The translations under genes and the position numbers were made by a program. A stretch of 33,494 bases of DNA from Ornithinibacter sp. (GTDB lineage Bacteria; Actinomycetota; Actinomycetes; Actinomycetales; Dermatophilaceae), in NCBI GenBank assembly GCA_029266735.1, contig JAQSWG010000013.1, positions 1-33,494 of the forward strand, in the 5' to 3' direction. The notes under the pieces are model-generated. The model had not been told where the DNA came from. It did no database searches and saw only the letters and a program-made list of their open reading frames with translations. The number at the start of each line of letters is the position of its first letter. Within the stretch, counting starts at the first letter, position 1. Shown in pieces: positions 17,012-25,568 of this stretch.

Positions 17012-18715
17012 ATGCCGTCCGGGACCGTGTCGCTGCCACGTCGCCTCACCGCTCCCGCACCGGGATGGACCACCAGTGCCGACGTCGTCGTGGTCGGGTC
17101 CGGCATCGCCGGGCTCACCTGCGCCCTGCGGCTCCGGGAGCGGGTGGACCGGGTTCTCCTCGTGACGAAGACGGTGCTCTCGGCCGGGTCGACCGAGTGG
17201 GCCCAGGGCGGGATCGCCGCCGCACTGCACCCGGAGGACACCCCCGACGAGCACCTCCAGGACACCTTGGTGGCGGGAGTCGGCCTGTGCGACGTCGATG
17301 CGGTGAGGGCACTCGTCACCGAGGGCCCGGACCGGGTGCGCGAGCTGGTGGCCCTCGGCGCGGAGTTCGACCGGGACGCCGGGGGGGAGATCACGCTGAC
17401 CCGCGAAGGCGGCCACCACCGTGACCGCATCGCCCATGCCGGGGGTGATGCCACCGGCGCGGAGATCTCCCGGGCGCTCATCGCGGCGCTCCACCGGGTG
17501 GTCGATGACCCGGGTATCGAGGTCGTCGAGCACGCGATCGTCGTCGACCTGCTCACCGCCGCGGACGGCGCCGTGTGCGGCGTGACCCTCCACGTCATCG
17601 GCGAGGGCCAGGTCGACGGGGTCGGCGCGGCCTACGGTCGCGCGGTCGTGCTCGCGACGGGCGGGCTCGGCCAGATCTACACCTCGACGACCAACCCCCC
17701 CGTGGCGACGGGTGACGGCATGGCCGCGGCCCTGCGCGCCGGGGCCAGGGTCACCGACCTCGAGTTCGTGCAGTTCCACCCGACGGTGCTCTACCTCGGT
17801 GAGGGCTCGACGGGCCAGCAGCCCCTCATCTCGGAGGCGCTTCGGGGCGAGGGTGCCCATCTCGTCGACGACACCGGGGCGCGGTTCATGAGCGGCCGGC
17901 ACGAGCTCGGGGACCTCGCCCCGCGGGACGTCGTGGCGCGCGCGATCCTCGACGTCATGCGGGGCTCCGGCGCCGAGCACGTCTGGCTGGATGCGCGTCA
18001 CCTCGGCCGGGCGTTCCTCGAGGCACGGTTCCCGTCGATCGTCACCCGCTGTCGCGAGCTGGGCTTCGACCCGGTGGCGGAGCTGTTGCCGGTGGCGCCG
18101 GCCCAGCACTACGCGTCTGGTGGGGTGGAGACGGACCTGATGGGGCGGTCCTCCGTCGACGGGCTGTACGCGTGCGGCGAGTGCTCGTGCACCGGGGTCC
18201 ACGGGGCCAACCGGCTGGCCTCGAACTCCCTCCTCGAGGGGCTCGTCTTCGCGCACCGGATCGCCGACGACGTCACCGCGAGGATCGCGGCTGGGGAGCT
18301 CCCGCTCCGGGAACCGGCCCCGGGCCCCGGCGAGGCCGCCGTGCTCGACGCGGCGCACCGTCTGGAGCTCCAGCGGGCCATGACGCGCGGTGCCGGACCG
18401 GTGAGGTCCGCGCAGTCGACGAACGAGGCGCTCGAGTGCCTGGCCGGCCTCGCCGCGCGGGCTCCTTCCCGGGCCGAGCCCGGTCCCCGGACGTGGGAGA
18501 CGACGAACCTCCTCCACCTGGGACAGGCACTGACCCTCGTGGCGCACCTGCGTGAGGAGACTCGCGGCGGGCATGTGCGCTCGGACTACCCGGAACGGGA
18601 CGACACCCGGTGGCTCACCCACCTCACCGTCAGGCGCGCCGAGGGAGGCGCGCTCGGTGTGACGGAGCGGCCGGTCGGCTCCTCCCCCGCCAGCCCCACG
18701 ACGTGCCGTGAGTGA
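17012..18715 (+). CDS. nadB: L-aspartate oxidase
   Basis: FAD enzyme oxidising L-aspartate to iminoaspartate, the first step of de novo NAD synthesis. The 567-residue protein has the N-terminal dinucleotide site VVVGSGIAGL (residues about 26-35), the substrate-region segments TEWAQGGIAAA and LEFVQFHPTVLY, and the FAD signature HGANRLASNSLLEGL near residue 400, shared with succinate dehydrogenase flavoproteins. The ATG at 17012 has GAGGG 5 nt upstream; an in-frame GTG at 17000 overlapping the panC stop lacks one. It overlaps nadC by 8 nt. The quinolinate synthase gene nadA is not in this window. Confidence 0.96.
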   Translation: MPSGTVSLPRRLTAPAPGWTTSADVVVVGSGIAGLTCALRLRERVDRVLLVTKTVLSAGSTEWAQGGIAAALHPEDTPDEHLQDTLVAGVGLCDVDAVRALVTEGPDRVRELVALGAEFDRDAGGEITLTREGGHHRDRIAHAGGDATGAEISRALIAALHRVVDDPGIEVVEHAIVVDLLTAADGAVCGVTLHVIGEGQVDGVGAAYGRAVVLATGGLGQIYTSTTNPPVATGDGMAAALRAGARVTDLEFVQFHPTVLYLGEGSTGQQPLISEALRGEGAHLVDDTGARFMSGRHELGDLAPRDVVARAILDVMRGSGAEHVWLDARHLGRAFLEARFPSIVTRCRELGFDPVAELLPVAPAQHYASGGVETDLMGRSSVDGLYACGECSCTGVHGANRLASNSLLEGLVFAHRIADDVTARIAAGELPLREPAPGPGEAAVLDAAHRLELQRAMTRGAGPVRSAQSTNEALECLAGLAARAPSRAEPGPRTWETTNLLHLGQALTLVAHLREETRGGHVRSDYPERDDTRWLTHLTVRRAEGGALGVTERPVGSSPASPTTCRE

Positions 18716-19616
18716 GCAGGAGTTCCCGACGACGGATGCCCGCCTCCTCGTGGCGCGGGCCCTGGACGAGGACCTCGACGGCGGCACCGACGTCACGACG
18801 GTCGCCACCATCCCCGTCGGCCAGGAGTCGGTGTCGCACCTGGTGGCGCGCGCCGACGGTGTCGTCGCCGGGCTGCCGGTCGTCGCCCTCGTGGTGGAGG
18901 CGGTCGATGCCCGCCTGGGAACCGGCGCGGTGCGGGTCGACCTGCACGTCGACGACGGCGACCGGGTGGTGCGTGGTGACCACCTGGGAACTCTGAGGGG
19001 CTCGACCCGCACGACGCTCGTGGCCGAGCGGACCGCCCTCAACGTGGTGTCCCGCTCCTCCGGCGTCGCGACCCACACCCGACGGTGGGCCGACGCGCTC
19101 CGGGGCTCCGGGGCTATGGTGCTCGACACGCGCAAGACCACTCCGGGGATGCGGGCGCTGGAGAAGTACGCGGTTCGGTGCGGCGGCGGAACCAACAAGC
19201 GGCTTGGCCTGTACGACGTCGCCATGGTCAAGGACAACCACAAGATCGCCGCCGGTGGCCTCACGGCGGCCTACGAGGCGGTCAGGCAGAAGTTTCCGGG
19301 GGTCCCCGTCCAGGTCGAGGTCACGACGACGGAGGAGGCCCTCGAGTCCGTGGCGGCGGGCGCCCGCTTCCTGTTGTGCGACAACATGTCGACGACCCTT
19401 CTCCGCACGACGGTGGAGGCCGTGCGCGCGACGGGCGAGACCGTCGAGGTGGAGGCCACCGGGGGCCTCACGCTCGACGTCGCGGCGGCGTATGCCGCCA
19501 CCGGTGTGGACTACCTCTCGGTCGGAGGGCTCACGCACTCCTCACCCATCCTCGACATCGCCCTGGACCTGGACCCCGAGGGCGGTCGTCAGCCGACGAA
19601 GATGCAGAAGGGGTGA
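18708..19616 (+). CDS. nadC: Nicotinate-nucleotide pyrophosphorylase (carboxylating)
   Basis: Converts quinolinate and PRPP to nicotinate mononucleotide with loss of CO2. The 302-residue protein shows the signature LDTRKTTPGMRALEKYAV and GGGTNKRLGLYDVAMVKDNH, the quinolinate- and PRPP-binding core, and the barrel end TGVDYLSVGGLTHS. The GTG at 18708 overlaps the nadB stop by 8 nt. The stop at 19614-19616 lies inside the 3' end of the convergent VOC gene. Together with panC and nadB it forms a cofactor-synthesis cluster; coaX, common at the end of such clusters, is absent. Confidence 0.96.
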   Translation: MSEQEFPTTDARLLVARALDEDLDGGTDVTTVATIPVGQESVSHLVARADGVVAGLPVVALVVEAVDARLGTGAVRVDLHVDDGDRVVRGDHLGTLRGSTRTTLVAERTALNVVSRSSGVATHTRRWADALRGSGAMVLDTRKTTPGMRALEKYAVRCGGGTNKRLGLYDVAMVKDNHKIAAGGLTAAYEAVRQKFPGVPVQVEVTTTEEALESVAAGARFLLCDNMSTTLLRTTVEAVRATGETVEVEATGGLTLDVAAAYAATGVDYLSVGGLTHSSPILDIALDLDPEGGRQPTKMQKG

Positions 19617-20002
19617 CCGGCCGGGTCGGCGAAGACGTAGAGGGGCTCATCCGGGTCGTCGGTGCGGTCGGACAGGAGCTCTGCACCGAGGTCCTCGGCT
19701 CGGCGGCGCTGCTGTTCGAGCGCCTCGCGATCGGGCACCGTGAGGTCGAGGTGCAGCTGCATCGGCACGGTGTCGTCGGGCCACGTCGTCCGGGTGAGCG
19801 ACGCCACCCCCTGGAAGGCGAGCACCCGCGTGCCGTCCTCCGTCGTGAGCACCAGCCAGTCGACGTCGTCCGCCTCCCCGTCCCCGGGCGGGGCGTCACC
19901 GGGGCGGTACTGCAGCCCGAGCAGCACGCGGTAGAACTCGGCCAGCCCTCGGACGTCGGTGGTGTCGAGAACCGTGTGCAGCAGCCGGGGGTACTCACTC
20001 AT
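19589..20002 (-). CDS. VOC (glyoxalase/bleomycin resistance) family protein
   Basis: A 137-residue single-domain VOC protein: LLHTVLDTTDVRGLAEFYR opens the first beta-alpha-beta-beta-beta module, MQLHLDLTVPDREALE the second, and YVFADPAGHPFCIF closes it. Metal ligands of the classical type are plausible (His9, His102 region, Glu), but the substrate cannot be told. The ATG at 20002 has GGAGG 5 nt upstream. Its 3' end overlaps nadC's by 28 nt on opposite strands, which is an unusually tight convergence. Confidence 0.85.
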   Translation of the reverse strand: MSEYPRLLHTVLDTTDVRGLAEFYRVLLGLQYRPGDAPPGDGEADDVDWLVLTTEDGTRVLAFQGVASLTRTTWPDDTVPMQLHLDLTVPDREALEQQRRRAEDLGAELLSDRTDDPDEPLYVFADPAGHPFCIFVG

Positions 20003-20036
20003 GGGACCTCCTCGAGGGTGGGGGACTCGTCGGCGG

Positions 20037-20042
20037 TAGGGT
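20037..20042 (+). promoter_or_regulatory. Candidate -10 for the SRPBCC gene
   Basis: TAGGGT fits the TANNNT pattern and lies in the intergenic space between the divergent VOC and SRPBCC genes, giving a leader of about 50 nt with a strong AGGAGG at 20083-20088. No clear -35. Confidence 0.35.
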
Positions 20043-20095
20043 CCGAACAGGCTCCAGGAGAAGTCTCCCGCCGTCGGCCCACAGGAGGTGGCGTC

Positions 20096-20557
20096 GTGGA
20101 CGTCGACGTGACGACGGATGTCGTGGTCTCCTGCCCGCGCGAACGAGTCGCGGCGTTCGCGACCGACCCGCTCAACGCACCCCGCTGGTACGCGAACATC
20201 CGGTCGGTGGAGCTGCTCACGGACCCGCCGGTGCGGGTCGGCAGCCGGATGCGGTTCGTCGCGGCCTTCCTCGGGCGTCGGATCGACTACACCTACGAGG
20301 TGCTGGAGCTCGCGCCGGGGGAGCGGTTGACGATGAGCACGGCATCCGGACCGTTCCCGATGACGACGACCTACTCGTTCGAGGACGTCGAGGGTGGCAC
20401 CCGGATGTCTCTGCGCAACCACGGTTCACCGCGGGGGTTCGGTGCGGTCGCTGGACCGGTCATGCGCCGGGCGATCGAGCGGGCCAACCGCAAGGACCTG
20501 GACGCCATCAAGGCCCTTCTGGAGGCGGAGGCCCGGCCCGGCGCACCGGCTCAGTAG
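20096..20557 (+). CDS. SRPBCC (polyketide cyclase/START-like) family protein
   Basis: A 153-residue START-like lipid- or ligand-binding protein: DVTTDVVVSCPRERVAAFAT, PPVRVGSRMRFVAAFLGRRI and TYSFEDVEGGTRMSLRNHG trace the typical beta sheet with one long C-terminal helix (AIERANRKDLDAIKALLEA). Such proteins bind small hydrophobic ligands or act in detoxification; ligand unknown. The GTG at 20096 has a consensus AGGAGG 7 nt upstream, the best ribosome binding site in this area. It converges on the methyltransferase gene with a 7-nt stop overlap. Confidence 0.88.
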   Translation: MDVDVTTDVVVSCPRERVAAFATDPLNAPRWYANIRSVELLTDPPVRVGSRMRFVAAFLGRRIDYTYEVLELAPGERLTMSTASGPFPMTTTYSFEDVEGGTRMSLRNHGSPRGFGAVAGPVMRRAIERANRKDLDAIKALLEAEARPGAPAQ

Positions 20558-21231
20558 CGGCGCCAGCGGAAGGAGACGGCGTAGTCGACGGTCAGCCCGT
20601 GGTGCTCGGTGAGGACCACCCGGGCCACATTCGGCGGAAGCTCGATCCCGACGACGGCCGCCAGGTCCTCTCGCCGGTCGAACCTCCATTCGATCGTCAG
20701 GTGCTCGGTCGCGAATCCCTGCCGGTCCCAGAACCGCTGCACCGCAACCGGGTCGTATGCCGGGTACGCGCGGCGGAACCAGCCGCCGAACGTCGACCGG
20801 GTGGCGTCGTTGTCGACGATGCAGGCGACGCCGCCGGGTCGAAGCACCCGGCCGACCTCCGCCAGCCCTGGCTCGCACCCCGTGCCGAAGAAGTAGGCCC
20901 ACCGGGCGTGGACGATGTCGACGCTGGTCTCCCGCAGGGGGAGTGACTCGGCGTCGGCGGCGAGCACCGACGCCGGCTGCCCCAGCGATGCCAACCGCTC
21001 CCGCGCCCTCGCGACGAGGGGCAGGTGGGGCTCGACGCCCACGACCCGCGCCCCCAGACGGGCCAGACGGGGGAGGTGGAAGCCGGTGCCGCAGCCGATG
21101 TCGAGGACGTCCGCCCCCTGCCACGGGCGCAGCGCGTCGACGGCTGCCTCGATCAGGCCTGCCTGGTCGGCGGCGAGGTTCTCCAGCTCGTAGACGTCCG
21201 GGGCGTCCCAGATGTTGGGGCTGCGGATCAC
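20551..21231 (-). CDS. Class I SAM-dependent methyltransferase
   Basis: A 226-residue methyltransferase with motif [16 protein letters not shown], motif II acidic residue VVGVEPH, and post-[14 protein letters not shown], a typical Methyltransf_11-like enzyme. Substrate unknown. Its GTG start overlaps the stop of the upstream cysteine-rich gene by four bases (GTGA), so translation is coupled and the two are one operon. The weak upstream GAGGAAG is 16 nt away and is not needed if coupling is used. At its 3' end it overlaps the SRPBCC gene. Confidence 0.85.
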   Translation of the reverse strand: MIRSPNIWDAPDVYELENLAADQAGLIEAAVDALRPWQGADVLDIGCGTGFHLPRLARLGARVVGVEPHLPLVARARERLASLGQPASVLAADAESLPLRETSVDIVHARWAYFFGTGCEPGLAEVGRVLRPGGVACIVDNDATRSTFGGWFRRAYPAYDPVAVQRFWDRQGFATEHLTIEWRFDRREDLAAVVGIELPPNVARVVLTEHHGLTVDYAVSFRWRRY

Positions 21232-22352
21232 GACGAGCGGCGCGGCTTCCTCGCCGCCGACGTCGCGGCCTGGACTGCTGTCACCGACGTCGCCGGAAGG
21301 ACCGGCACGGCGCCCTTCCTCTGGCCCTTTCCGGGCGTCAGGGGGTGAACCCTCTGCTCGGCCTTGGCCTTCCCCCCGGCCTTCCCCGCCGCCTTCGCCG
21401 CCGCCTTGGCCGCCGCCTTGGCGCTCTTCGCCGTCCGCGCCGCCTTCGCCGTGGACGCGCTCCCCACCGGGTGCGCCGGCTCGTTCGCGCCCGCGACCGG
21501 GGGTGTCACCAGCTTGCGCGGGACCCGGGTACGACGGCCACCCACGGTGCCCGCCTGCACGGTCGCGGGGTGCACGAGGAGGGGGATGAGCTGCCGCGCG
21601 CCGGCCGAGCGTGCCCGCTTCACGGTGTCGAGGTGCGCCTCACAGCGGACCACGAGCGCGGCATACGCCTCCGGCCCCATGAGCGCCGTGAGCTCGGCCC
21701 GGTTGCTGCGGTAGACGGGTTCGGCGCCGACGTGCGCCTCCGTGTTGCTCGAGCAGTACCAGTCGAGGTCGTGCCCACCGGGGCCCCACCCTCGGCGGTC
21801 GTACTCCGCGATGGTCACCTCGAGGTAGGAGGTGTCGTCGGGCTGCTCGACGGTGCGATAGCTCCGTCGGATCGGCAGCTGCCAGCAGACGTCGGGCTTG
21901 GCCTCGTGCGGCGGGCTGCCCGTGAGCACGGCGTGCTGGTGGAGCGCGCACCCGGCTCCGGCCGGGAACCCCGGGCGGTTGAGGAAGATGCACGCTCCGT
22001 CGACGACCTTCGTCTTGCGGGTGTCGTCCTCCTCCTCGGTCCAGGCCGACAGCCGGGACGGGTCCTTGTCGCCGCGGCGTCCGTGACCCGGGTGGTGCTG
22101 CCACTCGTCCTCCCCGAGCTCGGCGACGACCGCCCGCACCCTGGTGAGGTCGTCTGCGTCGGTGAAGTGCGCCCCGAGGGTGCAGCAGCCGTCGTCCGGT
22201 CGGTCGGCGTAGATGCCGCGGCAGCCGGCGCCGAAGATGCAGGTCCAGCTGGACGTCAGCCAGGTCAGGTCGGCCCGGAAGCGCTGGCCGGCGTTCGCCG
22301 GATCGTCGAACTCGGCCCAGGTCCGGGCGATGTCGAGCGGCATCTCGGGCAC
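21228..22352 (-). CDS. Cysteine-rich (YkgJ-like) protein with Lys/Ala-rich tail
   Basis: A protein of about 374 residues. The N-terminal two thirds holds recurrent cysteines in [48 protein letters not shown] and KPDVCWQLP, resembling YkgJ/DUF3109-type zinc- or iron-binding cysteine clusters. Residues about 295-345 are a low-complexity Ala/Lys tail of AKAA-type repeats (plus-strand 21330-21480), like histone H1-type DNA-binding tails. The GTG at 22352 is 6 nt from a TAGGCT hexamer; the ATG at 22343 is the alternative. It is the first gene of a pair with the methyltransferase and divergent from ppx. A conserved actinobacterial family whose function I cannot state. Confidence 0.7.
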   Translation of the reverse strand: MPEMPLDIARTWAEFDDPANAGQRFRADLTWLTSSWTCIFGAGCRGIYADRPDDGCCTLGAHFTDADDLTRVRAVVAELGEDEWQHHPGHGRRGDKDPSRLSAWTEEEDDTRKTKVVDGACIFLNRPGFPAGAGCALHQHAVLTGSPPHEAKPDVCWQLPIRRSYRTVEQPDDTSYLEVTIAEYDRRGWGPGGHDLDWYCSSNTEAHVGAEPVYRSNRAELTALMGPEAYAALVVRCEAHLDTVKRARSAGARQLIPLLVHPATVQAGTVGGRRTRVPRKLVTPPVAGANEPAHPVGSASTAKAARTAKSAKAAAKAAAKAAGKAGGKAKAEQRVHPLTPGKGQRKGAVPVLPATSVTAVQAATSAARKPRRSS

Positions 22353-22358
22353 CCGCAC

Positions 22359-22391
22359 AGCCTATGGGCGTGTGGGGGCAGCCACTACGTT
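22359..22391. promoter_or_regulatory. Divergent leaderless promoters of the Cys-rich gene and ppx
   Basis: Minus strand: TAGGCT (22364-22359), 6 nt, GTG at 22352. Plus strand: TACGTT (22386-22391), 6 nt, ATG at 22398. Both have ideal spacing for transcripts that begin at the start codon, and neither gene has a good Shine-Dalgarno. Confidence 0.5.
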
Positions 22392-22397
22392 GGGCGC

Positions 22398-23324
22398 ATG
22401 CGCCTCGGGGTCATCGACGTCGGATCGAACACGGTCCACCTCCTCGTCGTCGACGCCCACCCCGGTGCCCAACCGCTGCCGGCGTCGAAGCACAAGATCG
22501 ACCTCCGCCTCTCCGAGCACGTCACCGACACCGGGCTCATCGCCGACGGGGGTCGGGACCGCCTCGCCACGTTCGTCCAGGAGTGCCTCGACGTCGCCGA
22601 GGACCAGGGCGTCGAGGACCTCAGCGGCTTCGTGACGAGCGCCATCCGTGAGGCCCCGAACGGTGAGGACGTCCTCCACGCCGTCGAGGAGCGCACGGGT
22701 GTCGTGCTCGACGTCCTCAGCGGTGAGGAGGAGGCCCGGCTCACCTTTCTCGCCGCCCGCCGCTGGTTCGGCTGGTCCGCAGGGACGCTCCTCGTCGCCG
22801 ACATCGGTGGGGGCTCCCTCGAGCTGGCCCAGGGGATGGACGAGGACCCGGACGTCGCCCTGTCGCTGCCGCTCGGGGCCGGCCGGGTCACCCGCGACCT
22901 CCTGGACGGTGACCCTCCGGCGAAGGATGCCGTGCGCGAGGCCCGCAAGCAGGTCCGCGCCACCATCGCCGCGGACCTCCGCCCGCTGACCAAGGCGGGC
23001 ACGCCCGACCTCGCCGTCGGCACGTCGAAGACGATGCGCTCCCTCGCGCGGGTCTGCGGCGCGGCGCCGAGTGCCGAGGGCATGTATGCCGCGCGCGTCC
23101 TCGAGCGCGCAACGCTCGCCGACCGGCTTCCCGAGATCGCCGGCATGTCGGCGAGCCAGCGGGCCGGTCTGCCGGGTGTCTCCAGCTCCAGGTCACGTCA
23201 GCTGCTGGCCGGGGCGATCGTCGCCGAGGCGACGATGGACCTCCTGGCCGTCGACCGCCTCGAGATCTGCCCCTGGGCGCTGCGCGAGGGCATCATCCTC
23301 CGGCATCTGGACAGGATGAGCTAG
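22398..23324 (+). CDS. ppx: Exopolyphosphatase / Ppx-GppA family phosphatase
   Basis: Hydrolyses polyphosphate or (p)ppGpp-type substrates; the short actinobacterial form resembles mycobacterial Ppx1. The 308-residue protein has the ASKHA phosphate-1 loop [16 protein letters not shown] at residues 4-19, the catalytic-region [11 protein letters not shown], and the phosphate-2 loop [11 protein letters not shown] near residue 140. No C-terminal extension is present. The ATG at 22398 follows a TACGTT hexamer by 6 nt (leaderless). The order ppx, isomerase, proC, HTH, bS22, epimerase matches from memory the M. tuberculosis Rv0496-Rv0501 order. The sugar isomerase begins 3 nt after its stop. Confidence 0.92.
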   Translation: MRLGVIDVGSNTVHLLVVDAHPGAQPLPASKHKIDLRLSEHVTDTGLIADGGRDRLATFVQECLDVAEDQGVEDLSGFVTSAIREAPNGEDVLHAVEERTGVVLDVLSGEEEARLTFLAARRWFGWSAGTLLVADIGGGSLELAQGMDEDPDVALSLPLGAGRVTRDLLDGDPPAKDAVREARKQVRATIAADLRPLTKAGTPDLAVGTSKTMRSLARVCGAAPSAEGMYAARVLERATLADRLPEIAGMSASQRAGLPGVSSSRSRQLLAGAIVAEATMDLLAVDRLEICPWALREGIILRHLDRMS

Positions 23325-23326
23325 GC

Positions 23327-24163
23327 GTGGTGGCCGGGGGCCGTAGGAGGGCCGGCCGGTCGAAGCCGGTCGAGGTCCCGCGCGCGCAGGTGGGCCTGTC
23401 GACGGCTTCGGTCTATCCCGAGAACTGCGCGACCGCCTTCGAGATGGCCGCCCGGCTCGGCTACGACGGCGTGGAGGTGATGGTGTGGACGGACCCCGTG
23501 ACCCGCGAGGCCGGCGCACTTCGCACACTCGCCGACCACCACGGCACCCCCGTCCTCTCGGTACATGCCCCGACGCTGCTCGTGACCCAGCGGGTCTGGG
23601 GGACCGACCCGTGGGAGAAGGTCGACCGCTCGATCCAGCTCGCGCAGGACCTCGGTGCGGACACCGTCGTCCTCCACCCTCCGTTCCGGTGGCAACGCGA
23701 CTACGCCCGCGACTTCGTCGACGGTGTGGCCCTGCGGGAGAACGACTCCGGCATCAGGCTGGCGGTGGAGAACATGTTTCCGTGGCGTGGCCCCCGCTCC
23801 GCCGAGGTCGAGGCGTACCTCCCGCACTGGGACCCGGTCCCACAGCCGTACGACCACGTGACGTTGGACCTGTCGCACACCGCGACCGCGGGCTGCGACG
23901 CCTTGGCGATGGTCCGCGACCTCGGTGCCCGCCTCGCCCACCTGCACCTCGCGGACGGCGTCGGGTCACCGAGAGACGAACACCTCGTGCCCGGCCGTGG
24001 GACCCAGCCGTGCAGCTCGGTGCTGGAGACCCTTGCGGCACAGGGGTACTCGGGTCACGTCGTCGTCGAGGTCGCGACGCGGCGCGTCACCCACGCACAG
24101 CGCGAGCTCGACCTCGCCGAGGCACTCGCCTTCGCGCGGCTGAACCTCGCGACCTCGGGCTAG
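23327..24163 (+). CDS. Sugar phosphate isomerase/epimerase family TIM-barrel protein
   Basis: A 278-residue AP endonuclease-2-type TIM barrel: [72 protein letters not shown] and HLHLADG give the usual series of barrel strands and divalent-metal ligands (His, Glu, Asp). It follows ppx by 2 nt, hence one transcript; the same pairing is seen in mycobacteria. GTG at 23327 or 23330; the Shine-Dalgarno is weak. The sugar substrate is unknown. It ends 75 nt before the convergent cupin gene, an interval in which I see no clear terminator. Confidence 0.88.
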   Translation: MVAGGRRRAGRSKPVEVPRAQVGLSTASVYPENCATAFEMAARLGYDGVEVMVWTDPVTREAGALRTLADHHGTPVLSVHAPTLLVTQRVWGTDPWEKVDRSIQLAQDLGADTVVLHPPFRWQRDYARDFVDGVALRENDSGIRLAVENMFPWRGPRSAEVEAYLPHWDPVPQPYDHVTLDLSHTATAGCDALAMVRDLGARLAHLHLADGVGSPRDEHLVPGRGTQPCSSVLETLAAQGYSGHVVVEVATRRVTHAQRELDLAEALAFARLNLATSG

Positions 24164-24238
24164 CGCCCCTCCGGCCCGTCCGGTCGTCGAGCCAGGCCAC
24201 GACGTCACCGCATGGGCGGTCTCTCCTCGGCTGGCGGG

Positions 24239-24745
24239 TCAGATCCAGTGCGTGTCGTGCTGGAGCATGAATGCGGCGCGCTCCTCATCGGTCAGCCGGC
24301 CGCCCCGCCCCAGCGCCGCGAGCGTCTCGAAGTAGTCCTCCCTGGGCGCGCCGGGCGTGAAGAGCAGCAGCATCCGGGCGTGGTCGCCGCCCCGGAACCC
24401 GTGGATACCGCCCTCGGGCACGTGGAGGAAGTTCCCGGCCCCTGCGGTCACCCATCGGGCGCCGTCGAACAGTCGGACTCGACCCTCGAGGACGTAGAAG
24501 GACTCGGTGATCGACCGGTGGAAGTGGGGGTCCGGCCCTGACTCGTCCTTCCCGAAGGACCATCGGTACAGGCCGTACAGCCCGCCCGTGGCGTCGCCCG
24601 TCGCGAGGTACTCGCAGCTGCCCCCGTTGGTGTACGTCAGCTCGGGCGGGGCGTCCGGCGGGCGGAGCCACGCGCTCACCTCTCCACCGTCGGCGGTGTA
24701 GACGTCGTCGGGGTACGGGCGGTGCAACGGGTTGAGCAGGGACAT
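24239..24745 (-). CDS. Cupin-domain protein
   Basis: A 168-residue single cupin. Cupin motif 1 is DPHFHRSITESFYVLEGRVR (two His and the Glu as metal ligands) and motif 2 is FLHVPEGGIHGF (third His). Flanking segments TGGLYGLYRWSFGKDESG and LMLLFTPGAPREDYFETLAAL match the family of small enzyme-like or sensor cupins. Ligand unknown. The ATG at 24745 follows a TAGCGT hexamer by 6 nt with no Shine-Dalgarno, a leaderless start. Divergent from the ABC transporter genes. Confidence 0.88.
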   Translation of the reverse strand: MSLLNPLHRPYPDDVYTADGGEVSAWLRPPDAPPELTYTNGGSCEYLATGDATGGLYGLYRWSFGKDESGPDPHFHRSITESFYVLEGRVRLFDGARWVTAGAGNFLHVPEGGIHGFRGGDHARMLLLFTPGAPREDYFETLAALGRGGRLTDEERAAFMLQHDTHWI

Positions 24746-24751
24746 GGGACG

Positions 24752-24757
24752 ACGCTA
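24752..24757 (-). promoter_or_regulatory. -10 element of the cupin gene (leaderless)
   Basis: TAGCGT on the minus strand (24757-24752), then 6 nt, then the ATG at 24745. Identical hexamer and spacing occur at 30031-30036 before the AcuC-type gene. Confidence 0.5.
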
Positions 24758-24782
24758 GCCGCGGGCCGGCTGCCGGAGGCGC

Positions 24783-24811
24783 TTGCAGTGGTGCCGCGAT
24801 GGTGGCAAAAT
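24783..24811 (+). promoter_or_regulatory. Promoter of the ABC transporter operon (leaderless)
   Basis: TTGCAG at 24783-24788 (-35), 17-nt spacer, CAAAAT at 24806-24811 (-10), then 7 nt to the ATG at 24819. This is the best full promoter in the window and predicts a transcript starting at the start codon. Confidence 0.6.
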
Positions 24812-24818
24812 TCCCCAC

Positions 24819-25568
24819 ATGACGAATATACCGGCCGACAACTCGATCGTCGTCGAGCACCTCCACGTCGTCCGCGGTGACCGCGAGGTGCTGCCGGACC
24901 TCAGCGTGACCGTTCCCCGAGGTCAGGTCATCGGCCTGCTCGGGCCGAGTGGCGGGGGGAAGTCGACCCTCATGCGGGCTGTCGTCGGCGTCCAGGTCAT
25001 CGCCGGCGGCACGGTGTCCGTGCTCGGCGAGGAGGCGGGGTCGCCGGCGCTGCGCCAGCGGGTCGGCTACCTCACCCAGGCACCGAGCGTCTACGGCGAC
25101 CTCACCGTGCGTGACAACGTCCGCTACTTCGGCCGTGTCATCGGCGTCGGCGGGGACGCCGCGGACCGCGCCATCGAGGCCGTCGCCCTCACGGACCACG
25201 CGGACGCGCTGGTGGAGAACCTCTCCGGGGGCCAGTGGTCGCGGGCGAACCTGGCCTGCACCCTCGTGGGTGACCCGGAGGTGCTCGTCCTCGACGAGCC
25301 GACCGTGGGTCTCGACCCGGTCCTGCGTCGGGACCTCTGGGACCTGTTCCGGCGACTGGCGGGTGACGGCCGCACGGTGCTGGTCTCCAGCCACGTCATG
25401 GACGAGGCGGTCCGCTGCGACCGGCTGCTCCTCCTCCGCGAGGGAGTGATCCTCAGCGACTCGACGCTCCCCGAGCTTCTCGAGCGCACCGGCACCACGG
25501 ATGCCGAGCAGGCGTTCCTCGCTCTCATCGACGAGGCCGCGGCCCGGGACGGCGGTGCGGCGGCATGA
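24819..25568 (+). CDS. ABC transporter ATP-binding protein
   Basis: Nucleotide-binding subunit of an ABC-2 type exporter, about 249 residues. Walker A GPSGGGKST at residues 42-50, Q-loop LTQAPSVYGDLTV, signature LSGGQWSRANLA (Trp where Arg or Gln is usual), Walker B VLVLDEPTVGLDP and the H-loop SSHVMDEA are all visible, in the order of DrrA-like drug or lipid export ATPases. An in-frame GTG further upstream (24783) would add 12 poor residues inside the promoter; ATG 24819 fits the leaderless promoter. The permease gene overlaps by four bases (ATGA). Substrate unknown. Confidence 0.92.
   Translation: MTNIPADNSIVVEHLHVVRGDREVLPDLSVTVPRGQVIGLLGPSGGGKSTLMRAVVGVQVIAGGTVSVLGEEAGSPALRQRVGYLTQAPSVYGDLTVRDNVRYFGRVIGVGGDAADRAIEAVALTDHADALVENLSGGQWSRANLACTLVGDPEVLVLDEPTVGLDPVLRRDLWDLFRRLAGDGRTVLVSSHVMDEAVRCDRLLLLREGVILSDSTLPELLERTGTTDAEQAFLALIDEAAARDGGAAA

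Noticed and set aside
24164-24238. A small gene or RNA in the gap between the isomerase and cupin genes
   Set aside because: 75 nt with no start/stop pair, stem or promoter that I can support.
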